The position numbers and the translations under genes are program-made. Source: Treponema sp. (GTDB taxonomy: Bacteria > Spirochaetota > Spirochaetia > Treponematales > Treponemataceae). From it: a stretch of DNA of 64,000 nt. Of the stretch, positions 17,905 to 25,497 are shown piece by piece. The stretch spans positions 1-64,000 of the forward strand of contig JAEESZ010000007.1 in the NCBI GenBank assembly GCA_016286535.1. Direction: 5' to 3'. How positions within the stretch are numbered: the first letter of the stretch is position 1; the number at the start of each line of letters is the position of its first letter. Below the pieces are notes generated by a model. The model was not told where the DNA came from. It did no database searches and worked only from the letters and a program-made list of their open reading frames with translations.

Positions 17905-18977
17905 TATTTTCCGCCCATAAAATTATTTAATGGAAAACTTACCCTTATTCCTGTATACATAACCAGTCCGGCACCGATTGACTCAACAAATCCTAAAGCA
18001 GAATTATCAAGGTTATTAAATACGCTGTAACTGATATCCTGTATTAACTGAATTTTTGTAGACCAGGCCTTTATAGCAGGAGTTGCAAAGGTACAGCCGA
18101 CAATACCAGGGAAAAAGGATGCTTTTATTTCTTTTCCATTACCTGGTAAACAACCGTGGCCAAAAGAAATTACAGGTCCTGCGTAAATTTTAAAATAATC
18201 GTTTATAGTTGCAGTAAATAAAAGAGGAATCTGGAAAATTTTATTGCCGGTGTTGAATCTAAAATTAAGGGCCAGGCCTGGCTGCAGGGGCCATTTAGCG
18301 TAGCGTACATCGGTCTGGATATCCACTCCCCTGAAGCGGAACATGAGTTCGGAAGGGGCTATAAAAGACCAGCCGCCGCTGGCAGAAAGGGCAAAAATAA
18401 CGTTTTCTGCCACAGAAGATTCCGCAGCATAATTTTCTGCTTTTTTTTCTTCCTCAATCACATCTTCACTTATTCCGGACTTAAGGAATTTTCCGGTACA
18501 AACATATTTTGGCTTCCAGTATTCCTGCTTTAAGGAAGAAACAACAACTCCGGAATTTGGGCCGTCACTAATTGCAGAAATAAACTGATTATTTCCAATA
18601 TAAATTCCAACGTGAGATATTACATCCTGGGAAGTAGTTTTAAAAAAGAGAAGATCACCAACCTCCCGGTCTTTATCGGGAATAACTTTACAGTAATTGT
18701 AGATGGCCTTTGCGGTTCTTGGCAGCTGAATCTGCAAGGATTCCCTTGCCACAAAATAAATGAGCCCGGAACAGTCAAAAGAGTCCGGACCAACGGCCCC
18801 GTAAACATAAGGCGAGCCTACATATTTTTTTGCTTCTGCAACAAAGGAATCGCGCATAACCTGGGCCTTTGCAGGAGAAACATCTTCGGCACAAAGACGC
18901 AGGGCACTCATTTCAAATATCAGAAAAAAACTAAAGAGAATTCTTTTTGCCAGTAAACCTCTATCAAAATTTTGCAT
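17904..18977 (-). CDS. NlpC/P60 peptidase domain fused to a barrel-like C-terminal region
   Basis: A 357-residue exported protein with a signal peptide at about 1-30. Residues 40-150 are an NlpC/P60 domain, a cysteine peptidase of peptidoglycan stem peptides: Cys69 in DSFDCSGL, His122 in SHVGIYIGNN, and the usual third His of the FxHA motif replaced by Ser134 (FISA). Residues about 190-357 are alternating hydrophobic/polar strands with glycines, resembling an outer-membrane beta barrel or beta sandwich rather than SH3 cell-wall domains. No SD is seen before the ATG. It is followed by the lipoprotein gene with one base of overlap. Confidence 0.85.
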   Translation of the reverse strand: MQNFDRGLLAKRILFSFFLIFEMSALRLCAEDVSPAKAQVMRDSFVAEAKKYVGSPYVYGAVGPDSFDCSGLIYFVARESLQIQLPRTAKAIYNYCKVIPDKDREVGDLLFFKTTSQDVISHVGIYIGNNQFISAISDGPNSGVVVSSLKQEYWKPKYVCTGKFLKSGISEDVIEEEKKAENYAAESSVAENVIFALSASGGWSFIAPSELMFRFRGVDIQTDVRYAKWPLQPGLALNFRFNTGNKIFQIPLLFTATINDYFKIYAGPVISFGHGCLPGNGKEIKASFFPGIVGCTFATPAIKAWSTKIQLIQDISYSVFNNLDNSALGFVESIGAGLVMYTGIRVSFPLNNFMGGK

Positions 18978-19001
18978 AAATATATTATCGGAGGCTGGGG
19001 C

Positions 19002-20753
19002 TTATTTTTTATAATTTCTCTTTACCTTCAGAGATGTTGTCATCGCTAAAGGTTCTTTTAAGATAGTGATTTTAGAAATATGCTCATAAGACTGAAGGGT
19101 TTTATTAACCTTTGAAACTATCTTCTGAATAGATTCAAGAACTTCGTCCTGAACAAAGTTATTATTTCTTTCTACACCAAGTTTTGCAAATAATTCGTCG
19201 CTTGGGTAAATAAGGGCTTCAATTTCTTCTGAAGTTTTATCTCCATCCTTGTGGTAGCCCTGAACAGTTACCTGTTTTACTTCGTCATAAAGCTGGAAAG
19301 CATCTTCAATTTCTTCTGGATAAACGTTTTTTCCACCGCTTGTAACAATAAGATTCTTTGCACGACCACAAAGCATGATGTAGTTTTCTTTATCCATCCA
19401 GCCAAGGTCTCCGGTCTTAAAGAAGCCGTCTTCTGTATACATTTTTGCAGTTTCTTCAGGCATTTTGTAATAGCCCTGCATTACCATTGGACCCTTTACA
19501 ACAATTTCACCAACAAATGGAGCTTTTTTGATTTTCTCGTCAACATTAATAATTTTTGCTTCCATGTAAGGATAAAAGGCCTGACCAACAGAAGCAAGCT
19601 TAAAATGCTCAAGAGGATTCAGGGCAATAATTGGAGAAGTTTCTGTTAATCCGTAACCCTGAATAAAATCAATACCCATTGCCTGATACTGCTTAAATAC
19701 AGATTTTGCTAAAGGACCGCCGCCACAAATTGCAACCCTTAAAGTATAGATATTTGCCTGCTGTAAAACAGGTTTAAAGATTTTGTGGCCAAGATTTTTG
19801 CCGGTAAGTTTTTTGATAAGGAAAGAAATTCCTCTGAGGCAGGACATAATTCCTGCAACAAGAGCACCCTTAGCACGAATACCCTTATTAATTCCAAAAA
19901 GAAGCTTGTTATAAAGTAAAGGAACTCCCAGCATAATGGAGATTTTTCCTTCCTTAAGTTCTTTCATAAGGCGGGAAACAGCCATGCTCTTTCCAAATAC
20001 AATTTCTGCACCAACTTCCATAGGACAAATAAAGGCTGCCTGCATTGTATATGCGTGATGAATTGGAAGTAAGGCATAGAAAACATCGGTAGGGAGGATA
20101 AGAAGATTTGTCTGAGCAATATAACCGTCAGAAATTAAATTCTTATGAGAAAGCATTACACCCTTTGGATTTCCGGTTGTTCCGGAAGTAAAGAGAATTG
20201 CCGCAGTATCTTCGCAGCTGACCTTTTCGTTTGGAGTAACTGCCTTTTCTGCCCTGAACTTCAATACATAATCATCTTTTGCAGGATTCAAAGAATAAAC
20301 CTTCATATTCTTGTAATCTGCCTTTAAATAATCATACTTATCATCTTCGCAGAAGAACATCTTTGGTTCTGCTGTATTTACAATATTTTCAACTTCCTTC
20401 TGGTAAAGACCGTTGTCTACAGGAACAATAATTGCACTTGCATAAAGGGCAGCTAAATAAACCATACCCCACTCAGGAGAGTTCTTTCCGCTTACTGCAA
20501 TTCTGTCTCCCTTTTTAATTCCTTCAGAAATCATAAAATCTGCAATCTGATGAACAAGGGCATTTACCTGTGAGTAAGTCCAGCTTCTTTTTGAACCGTC
20601 TGGTCCGTCAAAATCTGTAAAATAAGGACGTTCTGCAAAACGTTTAGACTGTATTTCTAAAAGTTCAGGAAAGGTTGGCCATTCGCCCGAAAAGTCTCTT
20701 CCCCTGTATTCGTCCAGAAATTTCCATGGTATTCTTTTTTCTTTTTTTGCCAT
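19002..20753 (-). CDS. Long-chain acyl-CoA synthetase (AMP-forming)
   Basis: Activates fatty acids to acyl-CoA through an acyl-AMP intermediate. The 583-residue protein has the AMP-binding P-loop (ILFTSGTTGNPKGVMLSHKN, about 186-205), GYGLTETSP, the GDLGWMDKENYIML hinge block and a C-terminal TTSLKVKR element that should carry the catalytic Lys. KGDRIAVSGKNSPEW near the N-terminus is also typical. AAAGGGAG precedes the ATG at 20753. It lies just after the CBM48 gene terminator, so it is read through from that gene or from an unseen promoter. Confidence 0.92.
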   Translation of the reverse strand: MAKKEKRIPWKFLDEYRGRDFSGEWPTFPELLEIQSKRFAERPYFTDFDGPDGSKRSWTYSQVNALVHQIADFMISEGIKKGDRIAVSGKNSPEWGMVYLAALYASAIIVPVDNGLYQKEVENIVNTAEPKMFFCEDDKYDYLKADYKNMKVYSLNPAKDDYVLKFRAEKAVTPNEKVSCEDTAAILFTSGTTGNPKGVMLSHKNLISDGYIAQTNLLILPTDVFYALLPIHHAYTMQAAFICPMEVGAEIVFGKSMAVSRLMKELKEGKISIMLGVPLLYNKLLFGINKGIRAKGALVAGIMSCLRGISFLIKKLTGKNLGHKIFKPVLQQANIYTLRVAICGGGPLAKSVFKQYQAMGIDFIQGYGLTETSPIIALNPLEHFKLASVGQAFYPYMEAKIINVDEKIKKAPFVGEIVVKGPMVMQGYYKMPEETAKMYTEDGFFKTGDLGWMDKENYIMLCGRAKNLIVTSGGKNVYPEEIEDAFQLYDEVKQVTVQGYHKDGDKTSEEIEALIYPSDELFAKLGVERNNNFVQDEVLESIQKIVSKVNKTLQSYEHISKITILKEPLAMTTSLKVKRNYKK

Positions 20754-20769
20754 TATTTTTTCTCCCTTT

Positions 20770-20804
20770 AAAAAAAAAGACCCACTGAAAACCAGCGGGT
20801 TTTA
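20770..20804 (-). terminator. Rho-independent terminator after the CBM48 gene
   Basis: The minus-strand RNA reads AACCCGCUG, loop UUUU, CAGUGGGUC, then nine U. The stem has one mismatch (A opposite C). It sits right behind the CBM48 stop and only about 17 bases before the acyl-CoA synthetase start. Confidence 0.8.
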
Positions 20805-20807
20805 TAT

Positions 20808-21131
20808 TTATTTAGATTCGTCTATACACACTACTACTGAATTGTCAGCATTAGAAAAAGGTGCAGGAATATATTTGTCTGCATCCCAGTCGTTCTCCCA
20901 CTTTATTCCATCGAACAAGTATCGGAACTGATACTCCCTGCCTGCCTGCAACTCTAATGTAACAGAAAAAGAACCGTCCAGATTTTGCTGTAGAGGAGTA
21001 TCTGTACTACTCCAGCTGTTAAAATCGCCTGCAATATTAATTTTTTTTACGCCTTGTGCTGCCTCTGCCGAAACCAAAAATGTAACGGAGCACTTTTTCT
21101 TATCTTTTGAAAAGCTTTTAGTTAAAGCCAT
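20808..21131 (-). CDS. Stand-alone CBM48/isoamylase-N-like glycogen-binding protein
   Basis: A 107-residue protein that is essentially one E-set domain of the CBM48 or AMPK-beta kind: VKKINIAGDFNSWS (about 32-45) is the classic signature, followed by GSFSVTLELQAGREYQFRYL and DWDADKYIP. Such domains bind alpha-1,4-glucans such as glycogen. It has no catalytic partner in the same chain. The start at 21131 is preferred to an upstream in-frame ATG because AAAGGA lies 5-6 bases before it. It has its own promoter and terminator, so it is expressed alone. Confidence 0.85.
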   Translation of the reverse strand: MALTKSFSKDKKKCSVTFLVSAEAAQGVKKINIAGDFNSWSSTDTPLQQNLDGSFSVTLELQAGREYQFRYLFDGIKWENDWDADKYIPAPFSNADNSVVVCIDESK

Positions 21132-21170
21132 AACAGTCCTTTCCTTAACATTTATTATTGGTATGAATTT

Positions 21171-21199
21171 AGAATATTGCATTTTTGTTTTTTTTTCAA
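21171..21199 (-). promoter_or_regulatory. Promoter of the CBM48 gene
   Basis: Minus strand TTGAAA (21199-21194), 17 bases including an A-tract, then TATTCT (21176-21171). The -35 region overlaps the -35 region proposed for divergent metK. Confidence 0.5.
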
Positions 21200-21222
21200 T
21201 ATATTGTATTTCACAAGATAAT
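21193..21222 (+). promoter_or_regulatory. Candidate metK promoter
   Basis: TTTTCA (21193-21198), an 18-base spacer and GATAAT (21217-21222) would start transcription near 21229, exactly where the riboswitch aptamer begins. The -35 is weak. A TATAAA at 21223-21228 is an alternative -10. Confidence 0.4.
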
Positions 21223-21229
21223 TATAAAA

Positions 21230-21295
21230 GTCGGCGATTTATCCAAATTGCAACCGGCGTTACTTCTTTGAGGTAACAAATCTGCTAAAAAGGAG
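21230..21295 (+). promoter_or_regulatory. SAM-II-type riboswitch before metK, with an inserted hairpin
   Basis: Aligned by eye with the crystallised SAM-II aptamer: the P1 stem is GUCGG (21230-21234) with CCGGC (21254-21258). The loop GAUUUAUCC (21236-21244) and AUUGC (21247-21251) keep SAM-II spacing. The 3' strand GCUAAAAAGG (21284-21293) can form pseudoknot P2 with UUGC and CC, and its GG belongs to the AAGGAG ribosome site of metK. Between P1 and the 3' strand an 8-bp hairpin GUUACUUC-UUU-GAGGUAAC (21259-21277) is inserted where SAM-II has only a few bases. Known SAM-II elements repress translation of methionine/SAM genes when SAM is bound. SAM control of metK here follows from that and from the SD overlap. 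Confidence 0.82.
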
Positions 21296-21301
21296 ACTAA
21301 T

Positions 21302-22534
21302 ATGTCTGTTTTAACAAAAAATCACTCTTTATTTACATCAGAATCAGTTGGAGAAGGCCATCCTGATAAACTTTGCGATCAGGTATCAGATGCAGTTTTA
21401 GACTACTGCCTTTCATTAGACAAAGATGCCCATGTTGCATGCGAAAGCTTTGCTTCTACAGATTTTCTTCTCGTAGGCGGCGAAATCGGCTTCCAGAACA
21501 TCACTATAGACAATGCCTTTACAAAGCAGTTCAACGCTCAGGTAGAAAAAATTGCCCGCCAGGTAGCTTTAGACATCGGCTACAATGCTGCTGAAATTGG
21601 TCTGGACGGAAAAAACTGTATGTTTATGAACCGTCTTCATGCCCAGTCTGCAGATATTAACCAGGGAGTTGTTGGCCAGGGACTTGAAGAATACGAAGGC
21701 CAGCAGGGGGCCGGTGACCAGGGAATGATGTTTGGTTATGCCTGCAACGAAACTCCAAGCTTTATGCCTGCTCCTGTATATTATTCACACCAGCTTTTAT
21801 TAAAGGCTCACGAATTACGTCACCAGGGCGTTTTAAAATACCTTCGCCCGGATGCAAAATCTCAGGTAACCGTTGAATATGATGAAAATCATAAACCATG
21901 CAGAATTGATACAGTTGTACTTTCTCACCAGCATGCCCCTAACTTTTTTGACAAAGATGACAAAAAAGATCATGAACTTTTAAAGCAGTCAATCATCGAC
22001 AACATCATTAAACCTGTTCTTGAACCAACAGGTCTTCTGGACGAAAATACAAAATACTTTGTAAATCCAACAGGAAGATTCGTAACCGGAGGTCCGGACG
22101 GAGACTCAGGTTTAACCGGAAGAAAAATTATTGTTGATACTTACGGTGGAATGGGACGACATGGCGGCGGAGCTTTCTCTGGAAAAGACCCTTCTAAGGT
22201 TGACCGCTCCGCAGCATATATGGCCCGCTACATTGCTAAAAATATTGTTGCGGCAAAGCTTGCTGACCGTGCCGAAGTAGAACTTGCCTACGCAATCGGT
22301 GTTCCTGAACCAGTTTCAATTTCTGTAGAAACTTTTGGAACAGAAAAAGTTGAACGCTCAAAGATTGAAGCCGCTGTAGAAAAAGTTTTTGACTGCACTC
22401 CTGCAGGAATAATCAAGACCTTAAACTTAAAGCAGCCAATCTACAGAAAAACCGCATCTTACGGACATTTTGGTAGAGAAGGTTTCCCTTGGGAAAATAC
22501 AGACAAGGTTGAAGCTTTAAAAGCCCAGCTTTAA
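21302..22534 (+). CDS. metK: S-adenosylmethionine synthetase
   Basis: Makes SAM from methionine and ATP. The 410-residue protein has the family motifs GEGHPDK (17-23), [12 protein letters not shown] and [19 protein letters not shown], and a normal length. AAGGAG six bases before the ATG fixes the start; that SD is the 3' end of the SAM-II-like aptamer, so product feedback on translation is expected. It stands 23 bases ahead of nth and may be cotranscribed with it. Assignment is secure. Confidence 0.97.
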   Translation: MSVLTKNHSLFTSESVGEGHPDKLCDQVSDAVLDYCLSLDKDAHVACESFASTDFLLVGGEIGFQNITIDNAFTKQFNAQVEKIARQVALDIGYNAAEIGLDGKNCMFMNRLHAQSADINQGVVGQGLEEYEGQQGAGDQGMMFGYACNETPSFMPAPVYYSHQLLLKAHELRHQGVLKYLRPDAKSQVTVEYDENHKPCRIDTVVLSHQHAPNFFDKDDKKDHELLKQSIIDNIIKPVLEPTGLLDENTKYFVNPTGRFVTGGPDGDSGLTGRKIIVDTYGGMGRHGGGAFSGKDPSKVDRSAAYMARYIAKNIVAAKLADRAEVELAYAIGVPEPVSISVETFGTEKVERSKIEAAVEKVFDCTPAGIIKTLNLKQPIYRKTASYGHFGREGFPWENTDKVEALKAQL

Positions 22535-22557
22535 TATTTTTATAGAGGAAGGATTTT

Positions 22558-23187
22558 ATGATTTTGTTATCTGAAGCAGAAATGACTGAAGCCTTTTTAA
22601 GATGGCAAAAACAAAATCCTTCCCCAGTATCCGAACTTGAATACAAAAATCCCTACACCCTTCTAATTGCCGTAGTGCTCTCCGCCCAGGCAACAGACAA
22701 ATCCGTAAACAAGGCAACAAAAGCCCTTTTTGAAAAAGTCACCAGTCCGCAGCAAATGCTGGACCTTGGCTACGACAAGCTTCTTCCCTACATAAAATCA
22801 ATCGGACTTTATAAAAACAAAGGTGCCAACATAATCAAACTTTCAAAAATGCTGGTAGAAGAATATAACTCAGAAGTTCCCGGCACAAAGGAAGAACTGG
22901 TAAAGCTTCCGGGAGTAGGCCCTAAAACCGCAAACGTAGTCCTCAATGTTATTTTCAAGCAGCCAACCATGCCGGTCGACACCCACATTTTAAGGATTGC
23001 TCCAAAAATCGGTCTGGCCCCGGGCAGCACCCCGGAAGAAGTAGAAAAAGGCCTTTTAAAAAGAATACCCCCGGAATTTCTTTTTAATGCCCACCACTGG
23101 ATTTTATTGCACGGACGCTATGTCTGCACTGCAAAAAATCCTAAATGCAGCGAATGTCTGATTGCAGATTTATGCAAACACAATTAA
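22558..23187 (+). CDS. nth: Endonuclease III (DNA glycosylase/AP lyase)
   Basis: Removes oxidised pyrimidines and cleaves at abasic sites. In 209 residues the helix-hairpin-helix LPGVGPKTANVV carries catalytic Lys123, with Asp141 in VDTHILRI. The C-terminal [4Fe-4S] ligands C190, C197, C200 and C206 have the standard C-x6-C-x2-C-x5-C spacing. GAGGAAGG lies before the ATG at 22558. It is located between metK and the MscS gene on the same strand. Confidence 0.96.
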   Translation: MILLSEAEMTEAFLRWQKQNPSPVSELEYKNPYTLLIAVVLSAQATDKSVNKATKALFEKVTSPQQMLDLGYDKLLPYIKSIGLYKNKGANIIKLSKMLVEEYNSEVPGTKEELVKLPGVGPKTANVVLNVIFKQPTMPVDTHILRIAPKIGLAPGSTPEEVEKGLLKRIPPEFLFNAHHWILLHGRYVCTAKNPKCSECLIADLCKHN

Positions 23188-23223
23188 TATAAATATATAT
23201 AATTGTTTAACTGGAGAATAAAA

Positions 23224-24093
23224 ATGAACGAAACAGAAAATTCTATTACAACAGCGGCAGAAGCAGTAGGAGAATCATTTATTGAACATACTTCTACTTT
23301 TATTGCCTGGGTCAAAAGTTTCTTAAACTGGGGCAACCTCTTTAAGGTAATTGGTGCAGTAATTATTTTATTCATTTTATGGATAGTCTACAGAGTTATC
23401 CTTAAGGCTATTAAAAAGGTACCGGCAGAAAAGACAACACCTCACCGCCAGATGATAATTACCCGCTTTATAAAATATCTTTTTTATATAGTTATAGTAA
23501 TGTATGTTTTAAGCCTGTTTGGTGTAAAGCTTTCTGCTATATGGGGAGCTGCAGGAATTGCCGGAGTTGCAATCGGTTTTGCCGCACAAACTTCTGTCAG
23601 CAATCTTATAAGCGGACTTTTTGTACTTACCGAAGGCTCATTAAAAGTTGGTGATACCATCATCGTAAACGGAGTTACAGGCATTGTAGATTCAATCAAC
23701 CTTATTTCTGTAAGAGTTCATACCCTTGATAACGAAATGGTTAGAATTCCTAACTCATCAATCATCAACACAAATCTGATGAACAAATCTTACCACAACA
23801 AGCGCCGACTTACCCTTTCAATTTCCATCAGTTATGATACAGATATGAAAACTGCCTTAGAAGCTTTAAGCAAGGCTCCTTCATTATGTCCGACAGTATT
23901 AGACAACCCTGCTCCAGCAGTATGGTTCGACGGCTTTGCAGACAGCGGAATCAATATGACAGTTGCAGTATGGTTCAAACCTGATGATTTCTTAAAAACA
24001 AAAAATGATTTATACATTGCCATGAAGCAGGTATTTGACGAAGCTGGAATTGAAATTCCATTTAATCAGCTTGACGTTAAAATTAAAAAATAA
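23224..24093 (+). CDS. Small-conductance mechanosensitive channel, MscS family
   Basis: A 289-residue inner-membrane channel that opens on membrane tension and relieves hypo-osmotic stress. Helices lie at about 35-60 and 80-100. The pore helix is the Gly/Ala-rich AAGIAGVAIGFAAQTSVSN, followed by the beta domain (FVLTEGSLKVGDTIIVNG) and the C-terminal alpha/beta part. The ATG at 23224 is chosen over an upstream in-frame TTG because GGAG lies 9 bases before it and the TTG has none. The stop is three bases from the HD gene. Confidence 0.93.
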   Translation: MNETENSITTAAEAVGESFIEHTSTFIAWVKSFLNWGNLFKVIGAVIILFILWIVYRVILKAIKKVPAEKTTPHRQMIITRFIKYLFYIVIVMYVLSLFGVKLSAIWGAAGIAGVAIGFAAQTSVSNLISGLFVLTEGSLKVGDTIIVNGVTGIVDSINLISVRVHTLDNEMVRIPNSSIINTNLMNKSYHNKRRLTLSISISYDTDMKTALEALSKAPSLCPTVLDNPAPAVWFDGFADSGINMTVAVWFKPDDFLKTKNDLYIAMKQVFDEAGIEIPFNQLDVKIKK

Positions 24094-24096
24094 CTT

Positions 24097-25188
24097 ATGA
24101 AAAATATTTACGATGGACTTTCTTTTGAGCAGATTATAAGTAAATATCCAAAACAGGAATATGATGTAAAAAAGTATCATCATATTCTTGAGCCCGATTT
24201 TCCTGATTTTTTGAATGAATATATTCAGCTGCCTCTTTTACAGAGGCTTTCGGGAATAGGGCTTTTATGCGGCTCCGACTGGACAAGGCTCTTTAAAAAC
24301 CGCTTTTACTATTCACGCCTTGATCACAGTATTGGAGTTGCCTTAATTACCTGGCACTTTACCCGCTCAAAGGAAGAAGCCATCGCAGGTCTTCTTCACG
24401 ATATTTCAACCCCGGTTTTTTCTCATGTTTCCGATTTTAGAAACGGAGATGCCCTTACCCAGACAGCAACAGAAGGCCCAACCAAGACTTTAATCCGCTC
24501 AGATAAAGAACTTCTGGCCCTTCTTGCCAGGGACAATATCCCCGTAGAAAGAGTCGAAGACTATCACCTTTACCCGGTTGCAGACAACGAAATTCCCCGC
24601 CTTAGTGCAGACCGCCTTGAATACATGTATCCTTCAGGAATGGCCCTTGAAGGCAGCTGGACAATGGATGAAATAAAAGCTACCTACAATGACATTTCGG
24701 TTTTAGAAAACGAAGATGGCCAGAAGGAACTTGGCTTTAACAGTCTGGAAGTGGCAGAACTTTACTGTTCAAAATTCTGTATGACAGGCCACATTCTTCA
24801 GCTGAACGAAGACAAAATCTGCCTGCAGCTTTTAGGTCAGATTATGAATCAGGCAGAAAGAGAGAATATTCTTTGCGAAAAAGATTTTATGACCCTGTCA
24901 GAAAAAGAAGTTTTAGACAAAATTGAAGCCGCTGACGGTTCAAAAGAATTCAAGCGTCTTTACAGAACCTTCCGCAATATGGATAAAGTTTTACATACAG
25001 AGGAAGCTCTGGATTCTTCCGAATACTTCTGTCTCAAACTGGATGTAAAACAAAGATACATAAACCCCCTGTTAAAAACAAAAAGCGGAATTGTCCGCTT
25101 AAATAAAGCGTCACCTTCCGCTTCCAGAATCATCTCAGACTTTCTTTCTTTTCACGACACAGCTTACGGCTGCGTAAAACTTTTGTAA
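24097..25188 (+). CDS. HD-domain phosphohydrolase
   Basis: A 363-residue cytoplasmic protein with the HD metal-site residues H77 (RLDHSIG), H101-D102 (LLHDIS) and D172 (SADRLEY). The N-terminal VKKYHHILEPDFPDFL and PLLQRLSGIG region resembles dNTP triphosphohydrolase/YedJ-like HD proteins that act on nucleotides, but the substrate is not clear. It starts three bases after the MscS stop without a clear SD, so translational coupling is likely. It converges on yhbY with a 6-base gap and no terminator I can see. Confidence 0.85.
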   Translation: MKNIYDGLSFEQIISKYPKQEYDVKKYHHILEPDFPDFLNEYIQLPLLQRLSGIGLLCGSDWTRLFKNRFYYSRLDHSIGVALITWHFTRSKEEAIAGLLHDISTPVFSHVSDFRNGDALTQTATEGPTKTLIRSDKELLALLARDNIPVERVEDYHLYPVADNEIPRLSADRLEYMYPSGMALEGSWTMDEIKATYNDISVLENEDGQKELGFNSLEVAELYCSKFCMTGHILQLNEDKICLQLLGQIMNQAERENILCEKDFMTLSEKEVLDKIEAADGSKEFKRLYRTFRNMDKVLHTEEALDSSEYFCLKLDVKQRYINPLLKTKSGIVRLNKASPSASRIISDFLSFHDTAYGCVKLL

Positions 25189-25194
25189 AAAGAA

Positions 25195-25494
25195 TTAAAG
25201 GCTATATTTTCTGTCTTCCTCTTTTTCTGCAAGTCTGAATAAGATTGCAACATTTCCAATAATTCTTACTAAAGTTGCATTAGTAGCGCTGCAGATTTCT
25301 TCGGTAAGTTCTTTCTTTTCATCCTTATATTCATTGAATTTAACCTTAATCAATTCATGGGCTTCTAAAGATGAATCTACCATTTTTGTAACGCCTTCTG
25401 TAAGACCTGCGCCACCAACGATAACTACCGGCTGCAAATCGTGAGCAGCCTTTTCTAAATATTTTCTCTGTTTACTAGTTAATTCCATACTCAT
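25195..25494 (-). CDS. yhbY: YhbY/CRM-domain RNA-binding protein
   Basis: A 99-residue single CRM domain: LTSKQRKYLEKAAHDLQP at the N-terminus, the GxxG-type VVIVGGAGLTEGV and a C-terminal NVAILFRLAE strand. YhbY binds the large ribosomal subunit precursor and is thought to help assembly. It begins three bases after the uvrB stop, so it is the last gene of the uvrB unit. A second in-frame ATG lies two codons in and could be the real start. Confidence 0.92.
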   Translation of the reverse strand: MSMELTSKQRKYLEKAAHDLQPVVIVGGAGLTEGVTKMVDSSLEAHELIKVKFNEYKDEKKELTEEICSATNATLVRIIGNVAILFRLAEKEEDRKYSL

Positions 25495-25497
25495 ATA

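Noticed and set aside
21230..21295. SAM-I (S-box) riboswitch
   Set aside because: No four-way junction or terminator; the leader is too short and its loop and 3' strand fit SAM-II instead.
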